A stretch of 56,971 nucleotides of DNA from Prevotella sp. (GTDB lineage: Bacteria; Bacteroidota; Bacteroidia; Bacteroidales; Bacteroidaceae), in NCBI GenBank assembly GCA_024697405.1, contig JAILFU010000132.1, positions 1 through 56,971 of the forward strand, written 5' to 3'. The translations under genes and the position numbers were made by a program. Under the pieces are notes generated by a model. That model made no database searches. It was not told the origin of the DNA and was given only the letters and a program-made list of their open reading frames with translations. How positions within the stretch are numbered: position 1 is the stretch's first letter; each line of letters begins with the position of its first letter. Shown piece after piece: positions 42,213-51,456 of the stretch.

Positions 42213-43013
42213 ATGAAAAAGCTATTATTATCGCTTGCTTTCGTGGCAACGGCCACGGCAGGCTATGCACAGAAAATGCTGGTGCTTTACTATTCTGAAA
42301 CAGGGACCACGAAGACCGTGGCCGAGGAGCTGCAGAAGCAGCTGGGGGCAGACATTGAGAGCGTGGAGCCGGTAGAACCTTATTCTGGCAATTTCCAAGA
42401 GACCATCCAGCGGGGACAAAAGGAGATGCAAAGTGGGGAGACACCCGCGCTGAAACCTCTCAAGAAGAATATTGCCGACTATGATGTCGTCTTCCTGGGC
42501 TATCCCATCTGGTTCGGCACTTACGCCATGCCCATCGCCTCTCTCGTGAAGAGCTGTGACTTCGCAGGAAAGACCGTCGTGCCTTTCTGCACCTTCGGCA
42601 GTGGTGGTCTGAACACTTCGTCGGAATCATTGAAGAAAGCATTGCCCAAGGCCAAGATTGCGACAGGCTACGGCGTCCGCACGGCCAGGGTGACTGCTGC
42701 CGGCAAGGAGCTGGACAGATTCCTGAAGGAGAACGGCTACAAGAAGGGTAAGGTGGTGAAGCGCCCAGACTATTCCGCCCAGCAGCCTGTGACGGAGGCA
42801 GAGGTGGCCATCTTCAACGCCGCCTGCTCCAGCTATCAGTTCCCGCTGGGCACGCCGAAGACAGTGGGCAAGCGCGTTACTTCAGAGAGCACCGACTATA
42901 AGTTCATGGTGAAAAGCCGTGGGCAGAATGGCGAAGATGCCACTTCCGTCATCTATGTGACTGTGGGGAAGGAACAGGGTGCCAAGCCGGAGTTCACGGA
43001 AGTAGTACGGTAA
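42213..43013 (+). CDS. exported flavodoxin-fold protein
   Basis: A 266-residue protein starting at an ATG at 42213. The signal peptide MKKLLLSLAFVATATAGYAQ is followed directly by the flavodoxin FMN loop KMLVLYYSETGTTKTVAEEL. The FMN-ring loop FLGYPIWFGTYAMP and TFGSGGLNTSSESLKKAL are typical of flavodoxin_4-type NAD(P)H/FMN proteins. The C-terminal 90 residues (after about 175) are an extra domain ending VIYVTVGKEQG. Cytoplasmic flavodoxins lack signal peptides, so this is a periplasmic or surface flavoprotein of unknown redox partner. Confidence 0.88.
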   Translation: MKKLLLSLAFVATATAGYAQKMLVLYYSETGTTKTVAEELQKQLGADIESVEPVEPYSGNFQETIQRGQKEMQSGETPALKPLKKNIADYDVVFLGYPIWFGTYAMPIASLVKSCDFAGKTVVPFCTFGSGGLNTSSESLKKALPKAKIATGYGVRTARVTAAGKELDRFLKENGYKKGKVVKRPDYSAQQPVTEAEVAIFNAACSSYQFPLGTPKTVGKRVTSESTDYKFMVKSRGQNGEDATSVIYVTVGKEQGAKPEFTEVVR

Positions 43014-43328
43014 ACGATATTTGACTGCTCTGCGCCATACAAGAACAATGGCAATGATATAACGGTTGACCCTATTGTGCGGTAGCCGCTCTCCTCTCCT
43101 TCAGGGGGAGCGGCTATTGCTTTGTTTGTCTTGCGAAGTATTTAGTCTAGGGTGACTGCAATGTCATTACCTCTGTGAAAGCGACGATATAGCCGTTGAC
43201 CTCTTGTGCGCAGCCACATTCTTGCGCCTCTTCGGTAGCTAGCGGCCAGAAGTGGAGTACCCCGCCTGTGTTCACCTACCCGCCTGCGTCTGGGGATACA
43301 CCAAATGGGAGACCCCACTTCGCTCCCT
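43014..43328. other. gene-free interval with direct-repeat module copies
   Basis: It contains two copies of a module with core GTTGACC-TATTGTGCGGTAGCC: one at 43051-43090 and a diverged copy at 43181-43215. The first is followed by CTCCT-TTCAGG-GGGAG hairpin-like sequence. I see no gene. Confidence 0.6.
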
Positions 43329-43747
43329 CGCGCGCGTGCGCGTAATATGCAAGCGAAAAAAAGGCGCTACAAGCGCTACTTTAGCACTAAACCGACTGAT
43401 TGACAGGCTGTTGTTGGTAGCTATAGCCCTCTTTTTGGAGCTACTCTTGTAGCTACAGGCAGAGAGAAACAGTGAGTGGAAAATACTGCCGCCATTTGGA
43501 AAAATACTGGCGCCGTTTGGAAAAATACTGGCGCCGTTTGGAAAAATACTGCCGCCGTTTTGGAAAATACTGCCGCCGTTTGGAAAAATACGAACGCCGT
43601 TTGGGAAAATACGAACGCGTTTGGAACTGTAGCTACAATAGTAGCGCCAAAAAGAATGATGTAGCTACAAGCAACAGCGTTCATTTCAAGAAGTTAGCCA
43701 CCAAAGTAGCGCTTGTAGCGCCAAAAAATGCCTCACGCGCGCGCGTA
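43329..43747. repeat. tandem-array element, copy B (inverted arms plus about 7 x 21 bp)
   Basis: Alternating-CG blocks flank it on both sides (43329-43344 and 43733-43747). The left arm is 43363-43460 and the right arm 43627-43721, inverted relative to each other and sharing GCGCTACAAGCGCTACTTT and GTAGCTAC with copy A. Between them lie about seven units of 21 bp (43484-43630; core CTGCCGCCGTTTGGAAAA with GGCGCC variants). It is the most complete copy in the window. Confidence 0.9.
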
Positions 43748-43852
43748 TAGGAACACTTATTCAACTGGAGATAGATGAATCGTTGATGGAGCCCACTTTG
43801 TATTGTCTGGCAAAGAAGAAATCGCAGGCATTCTTCTCCGGCGGTAGCCTTT

Positions 43853-43885
43853 CCCCTCCCCTCATGGGGAGGGGTAGGGGTGGGG
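43853..43885 (+). repeat. hairpin / G-quadruplex module downstream of ilvD
   Basis: Stem CCCCTCCCC / GGGGAGGGG with a TCAT loop (43853-43874). The right arm belongs to four G4 runs separated by 1, 2 and 1 bases (43866-43885). The same module occurs at 56853-56886. It may terminate ilvD transcription on the minus strand. Confidence 0.85.
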
Positions 43886-43959
43886 TCTGTATCTTTTTCA
43901 CGGAGGAAGAACAGCCGAGAGCAGATTCGCTGACGGGATAATAGCGGAGTGTAAAGTAC

Positions 43960-45774
43960 CTAAATGATTCTTACACCGCCCTTGTCGGCACTGGAAACGC
44001 TCTGCGCGTAGGCGCGGAGTGCTTTTGATATGCTACGCTGCCGGCGCAGGGGCTGTTGCGGGCGGGTAGCCAGCTCTTCGTCGCTGAGCTTCACGTTGAT
44101 GCTGCGCGAAGGAATGTCGATGACGATGATGTCGCCGTCTTTGATTTTTCCGATATTGCCGCCGTTGGCTGCCTCGGGCGAGATATGCCCGATGCTGAGG
44201 CCACTGGTGCCGCCGGAGAAGCGTCCGTCGGTGATGAGGGCGCACTCCTTGCCCATGTGCATGCTCTTAATATAGCTGGTGGGGTAGAGCATCTCCTGCA
44301 TGCCGGGGCCTCCTTTGGGTCCCTCATGGGTGATGACCACACAGTCGCCTTTCTTCACCTTGCCGCCAAGGATGCCTTCGCAGGCATCTTCCTGAGAGTC
44401 GAACACCACTGCGGGGCCTTCAAAATGCCACAGGCTCTCGTCCACGCCTGCCGTCTTCACCACGCAGCCGTCCTGTGCGATATTGCCGAAGAGCACGGCC
44501 AGTCCGCCGTCCTTTGTGTAGGCGTGCTCAATGTCGCGTATGCAGCCGTTCTCACGGTCTCTGTCGTAGTCGTCGTAGGTCTCGTCCTGACTGCCCATCT
44601 TGGTGGAGAACTTCCCTCCGGGGGCACTCAGATACATGTTGACGGCATCCGGGTCTATGCCGCTGCCAATAGTCCTGGGGTCGACGATGGTATATCTGCG
44701 AATGGCTCCGTAAACCGTCAGACCGTCGACGCGCATCACCTTTTCGTTTATCAGCCCGCCTTTATTCAGCTGCTCCATGATAGCCATGATGCCGCCGGCA
44801 CGGTTGCACTCCTGCACGCTGTATTTCTGTGTGTTAGGAGCCAGCTTGCACAGGCAGGGCACCTTTCGCGAGAGTTCGTCGATGTCCTTCATGGTGAAGT
44901 CGACGCCAGCCTCCTGCGCCACAGCCAGCAAGTGGAGCACGGTATTGGTGCTTCCGCCCATGGCGATGTCAACCGTCATGGCGTTGAGGAAAGCCTCTCG
45001 TGTAGCGATGGAACGCGGCAGCACGCTCTCGTCGCCCTTCTCGTAGTAGGCCAGCGTGTTCTTCACTATCTGCCGGGCAGCTTTCTTGAACAGTTTGACG
45101 CGCTCCACATGGGTGGCCAGCACGGTGCCGTTGCCAGGCAGGGCCAGGCCGATGGCCTCGGTGAGCGAGTTCATGCTGTTGGCGGTGAACATGCCGCTGC
45201 ACGAGCCACAGCCGGGGCAGGCACATTGCTCTATCTGCTGAAGCTCCTCATCGCTGACACTAGGGTCGGCACCTTTCACCATGGCGGTGATGAGGTCGGC
45301 ATTCTCGCCGCGCCAGCGTCCGGCCTCCATAGGACCGCCGCTGACGAAGATGGCGGGGATATTCAGGCGCATGGCTGCCATGAGCATGCCTGGCGTCACC
45401 TTGTCGCAGTTGGAGATGCAGATCATGGCATCGGCCTTGTGGGCGTTGACCATATACTCCACCGAGTCGGCGATGATGTCGCGCGAGGGTAGTGAGTAGA
45501 GCATGCCGTCGTGACCCATGGCGATGCCGTCGTCGATGGCGATGGTGTTAAACTCAGCGGCATAGCAGCCCAGGGATTCTATCTCCTGACGCACTATCTG
45601 GCCTATCTCGTGCAGATGGGTGTGACCTGGTACGAATTGTGTGAAAGAGTTGACAATGGCAATGATGGGTTTGCCAAACTGCTCAGGCTTCATGCCTGTG
45701 GCCACCCACAGGGCGCGGGCTCCGGCCATGCGGCGCCCTTCCGTGCAGACACTGCTTCTTAACTGGTGTTTCAT
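43960..45774 (-). CDS. ilvD: dihydroxy-acid dehydratase
   Basis: A 604-residue protein starting at an ATG at 45774. Iron-sulfur and magnesium ligands are visible in [12 protein letters not shown] and in [17 protein letters not shown], with [13 protein letters not shown] [10 protein letters not shown] and the late [16 protein letters not shown] block. It dehydrates the products of IlvC in branched-chain amino acid synthesis. No ilvB/ilvN/leu genes are nearby, so the pathway is split across the genome. It lies 78 bp downstream of the PBP1A gene on the same strand. Confidence 0.95.
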   Translation of the reverse strand: MKHQLRSSVCTEGRRMAGARALWVATGMKPEQFGKPIIAIVNSFTQFVPGHTHLHEIGQIVRQEIESLGCYAAEFNTIAIDDGIAMGHDGMLYSLPSRDIIADSVEYMVNAHKADAMICISNCDKVTPGMLMAAMRLNIPAIFVSGGPMEAGRWRGENADLITAMVKGADPSVSDEELQQIEQCACPGCGSCSGMFTANSMNSLTEAIGLALPGNGTVLATHVERVKLFKKAARQIVKNTLAYYEKGDESVLPRSIATREAFLNAMTVDIAMGGSTNTVLHLLAVAQEAGVDFTMKDIDELSRKVPCLCKLAPNTQKYSVQECNRAGGIMAIMEQLNKGGLINEKVMRVDGLTVYGAIRRYTIVDPRTIGSGIDPDAVNMYLSAPGGKFSTKMGSQDETYDDYDRDRENGCIRDIEHAYTKDGGLAVLFGNIAQDGCVVKTAGVDESLWHFEGPAVVFDSQEDACEGILGGKVKKGDCVVITHEGPKGGPGMQEMLYPTSYIKSMHMGKECALITDGRFSGGTSGLSIGHISPEAANGGNIGKIKDGDIIVIDIPSRSINVKLSDEELATRPQQPLRRQRSISKALRAYAQSVSSADKGGVRII

Positions 45775-45852
45775 GTTTATACTACATTTTTATATTTTCC
45801 GACAACGAACTTAAACGAATTGCGCGAATCGTATTCATTGGCTGTTCCCTTT

Positions 45853-48222
45853 CTACCATAGTTCGTTGATTTCCTCAAAGTCGTCTTCCTCAGCTTCCAT
45901 ATCGTCCTCTTCGGTCAAGTCATCCTCATCGTCGTGGCAGGGGTCGAAGCCCGGAGTGAGGTCGAACTGGTCGTTCTGCGTGATGGGGATGGTCTTGTCA
46001 GCGTAAATCTTGGCCATATACTTGCCGAAGATGGGCAGTGCGGCTGCCGCTCCCTGTGCAAAGGCCATGCTCTCGAAGTGAATGTCGCGGTCGTCGCCGC
46101 CCACCCAGGCGCCTGAGACCAGTTTGGGTGTGATGCCCATGAACCATCCGTCGCTGTTGCTGTTGGTGGTACCTGTCTTGCCGCCTATCTCTGCAGTGAA
46201 ATTGAAAGGAGCACGGCGCAGGCGTCCACCCGTGCCGCCGTCGACGACGCCGCGCAGCAGGTAGATCATCTTCTCGGCCGTCTCAGCGTCGATGACCTCG
46301 TTGCCCGAACGGGTCAGCACGTCGGTTCCGTAGACCTTACCCTCGCTGTCGACAATCTTTGTCACGTAGACGGGTGCTGCGCGATAGCCGTGGTTGACGA
46401 AGGTGGTATAGGCACTGACCATTTCGGCGACAGTGTTCTCGCAGGGACCCAGACAGAGAGCCGGTCCCGGATGGATGTCTGGATTGTGGAACCCGTAGTC
46501 CCGCAGCAAGTCGAGGAAGTTCTTTGGACGGAGCACGTCGATGAGGTAAGCCGACACCCAGTTGTTCGATGTCTGCAGACCCCAGCTCAGGGGGACCATC
46601 TCACCCTCGCGGGCGCGGCTGCCGTTACGCGGCGTCCAGGCCTGTCCGCTCTCGGTATAGTAGGTCTTCTGCATGCAGGGCACCTCGGTACAGGGCGTCA
46701 TATTGCCGCCCGAGGGCATCATGGCCAGCGAATAGAGGAATGGCTTGATGGTGGAGCCTACCTGGCGGCGGCCCTCGGTAGCCATGTCGTAGGCGAAGTG
46801 CTGGAAGTCCAGACCGCCGACGTAAGCTTTGACATGGCCGTTGTGCGGATCCATGCTGAAGAAGCCAGTGCGCAGGAACGACTTATAGTAGAGGATAGAG
46901 TCGCGGGGCGTCATAGTGGTGTCGCGGTCACCTTTATAGGTGAACACGGTCATGCGTACGGGTGTTCGGAACGAGCGTGCTATCTCCTCCTGCGAGGCTC
47001 CGGCCTGCTTCAGCACGCGGTAGCGCTCCGTACGGCGGATGTTCCGCTTCATGAGGTTCTCAAACTCGGCACTGGAGAGGCTGTTGGAGTAGGGGGCGTT
47101 ACGGCGGTTGCGGTTGCCGCGCGAGAACTCCGGCTGGAGGTAGCCCACCACATGTTCATAGCAAGCCTCTTCGGCATACTTCTGCATGCGGGTGTCGATG
47201 GTAGTATAGATTTTCAGGCCGTCGGTATAGACATTATAGGGTGTGCCGTCGCTTTTCTTGTTTTTGTTGCACCAGCCGTAAAGCGGGTCTTCCTCCCATG
47301 CCAGGCGGTCGAAGACGTACTTGTTCTTGTTCCAGTCCGGATAGTCGCTTCTCGAAGGTTCCTTGGCCATCATGTAGCGGCGAAGGAAGTCGCGGAAGTA
47401 GGTGGCCTGGCCGTCGGTATGGTCGGCCACATGGAATTTCAGGTCGCCCTGCAGCGGCACCTTCATGCAGCTGTCGCGCTCTTCCTCTGTCAGGTATCCC
47501 TCCTTGAACATCTGCATCAGCACCACATTGCGGCGCTGTTCGCTGCGTTCAGGGAAACGGCGCGGGTTGAAGTAGGAGGGGTTCTTGCACATGCCCACGA
47601 GCGTGGCCGACTCGGTGATGCTCAGCTCAGACGGCTCTTTCGAGAAATAGGTGTTGGAAGCCGTCTTGATGCCTACGGCATTGTTGAGGAAATCGAAGTA
47701 GTTCAGGTACATGGAAATGATTTCCTCCTTGGTGTAGTTGCGCTCCAGCTGCACGGCAATGACCCACTCAATGGGTTTCTGCAGCATGCGCTCTGTGGTG
47801 GAGTGGGCCACGCCGCTGAACAGCTGCTTGGCCAGCTGCTGCGTGATGGTCGATCCGCCGCCGGCACTCTTCTGCCGGAGGATGCCACGCTTGACGATGG
47901 CGCGCCCCAGGGCATAGAAATCGATGCCGGCATGGTCGAAGAAGCGGGAGTCTTCTGTGGCCACCAGCGCCTCGACGAGCGACTGCGGCAGCTGGTCGTA
48001 GTTGACCATGACGCGGTTCTCGCGGCTGAAGCTGTAGGTACCCAGCAGCTTGCCGTCGGCAGAGTAGACCTGCGAGGCGAAGCGGTTGATGGGGTTTTGC
48101 AGTTCTTCAATGGGTGGCATATAGCCAATGCGCCCGTCGGCAATGGCCCAGAAGACGACGCCTGTGGCGATGACGCCTAGCACCAGCAGCGTCCACAATA
48201 TTCCAATAAACCATTTTCTCAT
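45853..48222 (-). CDS. penicillin-binding protein 1A (bifunctional transglycosylase-transpeptidase)
   Basis: A 789-residue protein starting at an ATG at 48222. It has one N-terminal membrane anchor (WFIGILWTLLVLGVIATGVVFWAI). The GT51 domain has catalytic EDSRFFDHAGID (Glu90), GGSTITQQLAKQLF and ERNYTKEEIISMYLN. The transpeptidase domain has STIKPFLYSLAM (SxxK), SNNW (SxN) and GGKTGTTNSNSDGWFMG (KTG). The C-terminus is a long acidic tail (DDEDDLTEEDDMEAEEDDFEE). It polymerises and cross-links peptidoglycan at the inner membrane. The -7 box at 48231-48238 lies so close to the ATG that the transcript may be leaderless. Confidence 0.95.
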   Translation of the reverse strand: MRKWFIGILWTLLVLGVIATGVVFWAIADGRIGYMPPIEELQNPINRFASQVYSADGKLLGTYSFSRENRVMVNYDQLPQSLVEALVATEDSRFFDHAGIDFYALGRAIVKRGILRQKSAGGGSTITQQLAKQLFSGVAHSTTERMLQKPIEWVIAVQLERNYTKEEIISMYLNYFDFLNNAVGIKTASNTYFSKEPSELSITESATLVGMCKNPSYFNPRRFPERSEQRRNVVLMQMFKEGYLTEEERDSCMKVPLQGDLKFHVADHTDGQATYFRDFLRRYMMAKEPSRSDYPDWNKNKYVFDRLAWEEDPLYGWCNKNKKSDGTPYNVYTDGLKIYTTIDTRMQKYAEEACYEHVVGYLQPEFSRGNRNRRNAPYSNSLSSAEFENLMKRNIRRTERYRVLKQAGASQEEIARSFRTPVRMTVFTYKGDRDTTMTPRDSILYYKSFLRTGFFSMDPHNGHVKAYVGGLDFQHFAYDMATEGRRQVGSTIKPFLYSLAMMPSGGNMTPCTEVPCMQKTYYTESGQAWTPRNGSRAREGEMVPLSWGLQTSNNWVSAYLIDVLRPKNFLDLLRDYGFHNPDIHPGPALCLGPCENTVAEMVSAYTTFVNHGYRAAPVYVTKIVDSEGKVYGTDVLTRSGNEVIDAETAEKMIYLLRGVVDGGTGGRLRRAPFNFTAEIGGKTGTTNSNSDGWFMGITPKLVSGAWVGGDDRDIHFESMAFAQGAAAALPIFGKYMAKIYADKTIPITQNDQFDLTPGFDPCHDDEDDLTEEDDMEAEEDDFEEINELW

Positions 48223-48230
48223 ATTGACGG

Positions 48231-48238
48231 CAAAGGTA
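48231..48238 (-). promoter_or_regulatory. -7 box of the PBP1A gene
   Basis: TACCTTTG on the minus strand, ending only 8 bases before the ATG at 48222. It suggests a leaderless or very short 5' end. Confidence 0.65.
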
Positions 48239-48243
48239 CGAAA

Positions 48244-48275
48244 GAGTTAGGAGTTAGGAGTTAGGAGTTAGGAGT
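48244..48275. repeat. heptamer array (GAGTTAG x4)
   Basis: Four perfect tandem GAGTTAG units, the reverse complement of the CTAACTC unit at 11719 and 33103. It lies just upstream of the PBP1A promoter. Confidence 0.93.
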
Positions 48276-48375
48276 TTTTCTTCTCCTTTAATTATTTTTA
48301 ACTCCTTGCTCGCCTCCCTTGGCTCCTGATTGCGGCGAATACGCCGCACACCTAACCCCAGGGGAAATGAGAAAC

Positions 48376-48421
48376 CTTAACTCCCAACTCCTAACTCCTA
48401 AGTCTCAACTTCTGACTCCCC
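48376..48421. repeat. degenerate heptamer array adjoining the rprY stop
   Basis: Units such as TTAACTC, CCAACTC, CTAACTC, CTAAGTC, TCAACTT, CTGACTC end directly against the rprY stop codon (48422-48424, minus strand). It is a decayed relative of the CTAACTC array. Confidence 0.75.
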
Positions 48422-49120
48422 TTACTCTTCTTCGGGCGTGATGAGCTTGTAGCCTTTGCCGTGGATGTTGATGATTTCAATCTGCGGATCGTCCTTCAGA
48501 AGTTTGCGCAGCTTGGTGATGTAGACATCCATGGAGCGGGCGTTGAAGTAGTTGTCGTCAATCCAGATGGTCTTCAGGGCGAAGTCGCGCTGCAGTATCT
48601 CGTTGGCGTGTGAGCAGAGCAGGGCCAGCAGCTCATTCTCCTTGGTGGTCAGCTTGCGCTGTTCGTCGCCGATGGCCAGAATCTGCTTCTGGGTGTCGAA
48701 GGTGAACTGTCCGATGTGGTAGAGCGTGCTCTCCTTGTTCTTCTTGCCACGCACGCGGCGCAGGATGGCCTCAATACGGAAGACGAGCTCCTCCATGGAG
48801 AAGGGCTTGGTGATATAGTCGTCAGCTCCCAGCTTGAAGCCCTCCAGGATGTCCTCCTTCATCGTCTTGGCGGTGAGGAAGATGATGGGCACCTCGGGAT
48901 TGGCGGTATGAATCTCCTGTGCCAGTGTGAAGCCGTCTTTCTTGGGCATCATCACGTCGAGCACACAGATGTCGAACTTGCTCTTCAGGAAGGCTTTGTA
49001 GCCTGCCTCGCCATCGGCGCAAAGCTCTGCCTCATAGCCCTTTGCGGCCAGATACTCTCTCAACAGCATGCCGAGGTTCTCGTCGTCCTCGCACAGCAAA
49101 ATTTTCAGGTTCTCTTCCAT
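48422..49120 (-). CDS. rprY: OmpR-family response regulator (RprY type)
   Basis: A 232-residue protein starting at an ATG at 49120. Its receiver domain (residues 1-120) has acidic pocket EDDE (11-14), phospho-acceptor Asp55 in CVLDVMMPKKDG, Thr83 in FLTAKT and Lys105 in YITKPF. A winged-helix OmpR-type DNA-binding domain follows (LTTKENELLALLCSHANEILQRD...IITIHGKGYKL-like INIHGKGYKLI). It is the cognate partner of the histidine kinase encoded 49 bp upstream. The RprXY assignment rests on overall resemblance to the Bacteroides pair. Confidence 0.9.
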   Translation of the reverse strand: MEENLKILLCEDDENLGMLLREYLAAKGYEAELCADGEAGYKAFLKSKFDICVLDVMMPKKDGFTLAQEIHTANPEVPIIFLTAKTMKEDILEGFKLGADDYITKPFSMEELVFRIEAILRRVRGKKNKESTLYHIGQFTFDTQKQILAIGDEQRKLTTKENELLALLCSHANEILQRDFALKTIWIDDNYFNARSMDVYITKLRKLLKDDPQIEIINIHGKGYKLITPEEE

Positions 49121-49169
49121 AGTTGTTTGAATTAACGATTTGACATTATTCTTATGTAGTTACTTTTAT

Positions 49170-50726
49170 TCATTCCTCTTTCAGCACGGGCAGGGTGATG
49201 GTGAACTTCGCGCCTTTCCCCAGCTCGCTCTCGCACTTGATGTCACCCTCGTGCAGGTTGATGATTTTCTTCACGTAGGCCAGCCCCAAGCCGAAGCCTT
49301 TCACGTCGTGTACATTGCCGGTGTGCACGCGGTAGAACTTGTCGAAAATTTTCTTTACGTTGTCGCGCTTGATGCCCAGTCCGTTGTCGGCAATGGAGAA
49401 GCAGAGTTTGTCGCCGTCGTTCCATGTGCGAATATGTATGTCTACCGGCTCGTCGGGCTTCCGGTATTTCACGGCGTTGTCCATCAGGTTGGTGATGGCG
49501 TTCTGGAAGTGCACCTCGTCTACATAGATGGCCGAGTCTATGGCCTCTATCTCAGTGTAGATCTTGCCGCCCGTATGCTCCACTCGGAGGGTGAATGTGC
49601 TGGCTATCTGTTCGAGCAGCTCGTTCAGGTCGAGTTCTTTCTTCTTGAACGACACCGTCTTTCGGTCGAACATCGACATCTGCAGCACTTTCTCCACCAG
49701 GAACCGTAGGCGCTTCGACTCGTCGTTGATGACCCCGCCCAGGTGCTTCTGCATCTGCGGGCTTTTGGGCACGCTATCGTCGCCCAGCATCTGTGCTGCC
49801 AGCGAGATGCTGCTGATGGGTGTTTTCAGCTCGTGGGTCATGTTGTTGATGAAGTCGTTCTTGATTTCCGTGTAGCGCTTCTGGCGGAAGATGATGACGA
49901 TGGTGAAGATGAACGTGACGAGCAGCACGACGGTGAAGATGATGGCAGGAATCATGAATCTCACCGAGGAGTAGATGTACTTGCCCATTTCGGGGAAGTG
50001 GATGCGCACAACGCCCATCTTCGAGGCGGGGTCATTGCGGAACAGCGTCTGCGTGTAGGTCTTCTCCGACCCTTTTTCGTCGTAGTCGGGACAGCGGTAT
50101 ACCTCCCGGCCGTCGGCGGTGGCCACGATGAGGTGATAGGTCAGGTTGATGCCGTTGTCCTGCAGTGCCGAGCGTATGTCGGTGTCGAGCAGCTTGAAGT
50201 TCACGCGCTCCTTGAGCGGCTTGTCGCTGGCTGTATATAATATATTGTATACCACCTCGTCGAGCAGTGCCTTCTGATAGACATAGCGTGTGCGCACTAT
50301 CTCCTGCATCGACTTCGTCGCCTCGGCCAGCGAGCTGTTGTCGTTCTTCATGATGATGGCCTTGGGGATGGTGGGCGGCTTCGTGGCATACGTCTTCAGC
50401 TCGAAGGCGGAGTAGACGGTGCCGTCATCGGCCGAGACGGCAAACTCGTGCGACTGCTGTATGCTGCCACTGATGCCGTCGACGATGGTCGAGTCCTGCG
50501 TATAGGCTCGGCGCTCCACGTCGTTCACGTCTTTCTCCAGATAGCGCAGCGTCTCGTTCAGCTCCAGGTTGTGGGAGGCCTGATAGAGGGCACGGGTCAC
50601 ACTCTCGTCGAGCTGCTCCTGCTTCATTTTCGCCATCTCTTCGATGTACGACAGTTGCACATAGAGCAGCCCCAGGAACGAGAGGCCCATCACCACGGCT
50701 ATTGTCCAAATCGTAGATTTCTTCAT
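49170..50726 (-). CDS. rprX: sensor histidine kinase (RprX type)
   Basis: A protein of about 518 residues. The ATG at 50726 (MKKSTIWTIAVVMGLSFLGLLYVQLSYIEEMAKMKQEQLDESV) is chosen because a -7 box lies at 50747-50754. An N-terminal membrane helix, a periplasmic sensor region of about 240 residues, and a second membrane helix (PAIIFTVVLLVTFIFTIVIIF) precede the kinase core. The core has the phospho-accepting His in FINNMTHELKTPISS, N box AITNLMDNAVKYRKP, G1 ADNGLGI and G2 GFGLGLAYVKKI. It phosphorylates the RprY-type regulator. The signal is unknown. Confidence 0.9.
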   Translation of the reverse strand: MKKSTIWTIAVVMGLSFLGLLYVQLSYIEEMAKMKQEQLDESVTRALYQASHNLELNETLRYLEKDVNDVERRAYTQDSTIVDGISGSIQQSHEFAVSADDGTVYSAFELKTYATKPPTIPKAIIMKNDNSSLAEATKSMQEIVRTRYVYQKALLDEVVYNILYTASDKPLKERVNFKLLDTDIRSALQDNGINLTYHLIVATADGREVYRCPDYDEKGSEKTYTQTLFRNDPASKMGVVRIHFPEMGKYIYSSVRFMIPAIIFTVVLLVTFIFTIVIIFRQKRYTEIKNDFINNMTHELKTPISSISLAAQMLGDDSVPKSPQMQKHLGGVINDESKRLRFLVEKVLQMSMFDRKTVSFKKKELDLNELLEQIASTFTLRVEHTGGKIYTEIEAIDSAIYVDEVHFQNAITNLMDNAVKYRKPDEPVDIHIRTWNDGDKLCFSIADNGLGIKRDNVKKIFDKFYRVHTGNVHDVKGFGLGLAYVKKIINLHEGDIKCESELGKGAKFTITLPVLKEE

Positions 50727-50746
50727 CCTTTCTCGTTTTGTCGTTG

Positions 50747-50754
50747 CAAAGATA
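50747..50754 (-). promoter_or_regulatory. rprX promoter -7 box
   Basis: TATCTTTG on the minus strand, 20 bases before the ATG at 50726. Confidence 0.65.
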
Positions 50755-50935
50755 CTACAAAACAAAGAAAAGAAAACTAATTTAGTTAAGAAGTTTCGTT
50801 AAATTTAACGATATTAACACGATAAGGCGGTATTACTTCCGAATATTGAATTTTCGGTATTCTATCCTCCGCCATTCTTTGAGTCCCCAAAGACTAATCA
50901 TATCTTTCCTCTTTCACCTTTCATCTTTCTTTGCG

Positions 50936-50967
50936 TTTGGCGGTTTGGAAAAAAATACGTACCTTTG
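50936..50967 (+). promoter_or_regulatory. promoter of the RNase H-like gene
   Basis: TTTG (50936-50939) and TACCTTTG (50960-50967), spacer 20. It places the start codon at 50986 rather than upstream. Confidence 0.75.
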
Positions 50968-50985
50968 CACGGAAAAAGAAAGAAT

Positions 50986-51456
50986 ATGCAGAACATCGAC
51001 TCAAATCCCCCTTCTAATCGGACTGACACCGTTTTGCCGCTGCCCATGGAGGTACGTGCCGACGCATGGGCTGTCGACGCCGCCTGCTCGGGCAATCCGG
51101 GTCCGATGGAATATAAGGCTATAGACTTGCAGACGGGCTATGAAGTGTTCCACTTCGGCCCTGTGCATGGCACCAACAACATCGGCGAGTTCCTGGCCAT
51201 TGTCCATGCTCTCGCGCTGGCGTGGCAGCAGGGGCTGTACACAAAGACCATCTATTCCGATTCCTATAATGCCATGCTATGGGTGCGCAACCGCAAGTGC
51301 AAGACAAAACTGGAGCGCTCCCCACAGACGGCATATCTTTATCAGCTGATAGCCCGTGCGGAGCGCTGGTTGATGACCCACAACTGGCGCAATCCCCTCA
51401 TGAAATGGGAAACGCACAAGTGGGGAGAGATTCCCGCAGACTTTGGCAGAAAATGA
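50986..51456 (+). CDS. RNase H-like protein
   Basis: A 156-residue protein starting at an ATG at 50986 (MQNIDSNPPSNRTDTVLPLP). Its RNase HI fold signature is AVDAACSGNPGPMEYKAI (first Asp), NIGEFLAIVHALA (Glu), IYSDSYNAMLWV (second Asp) and the final ADFGRK (last Asp). The order and spacing match an active RNase H. The N-terminal 25 residues are an unstructured, Pro-rich extension. It should cleave RNA in RNA-DNA hybrids. The TGA stop falls at the first base triplet of a heptamer array shared with trpB2, which converges from the right. Confidence 0.87.
   Translation: MQNIDSNPPSNRTDTVLPLPMEVRADAWAVDAACSGNPGPMEYKAIDLQTGYEVFHFGPVHGTNNIGEFLAIVHALALAWQQGLYTKTIYSDSYNAMLWVRNRKCKTKLERSPQTAYLYQLIARAERWLMTHNWRNPLMKWETHKWGEIPADFGRK

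Noticed and set aside
43476..43684. Open frames across array B
   Set aside because: Same reason as array A; the reading frames exist in both strands and are by-products of the tandem repeat.
46390..48180. A 596-codon plus-strand frame opposite PBP1A
   Set aside because: PBP1A has complete catalytic motifs on the minus strand; the plus frame has no recognisable domain.
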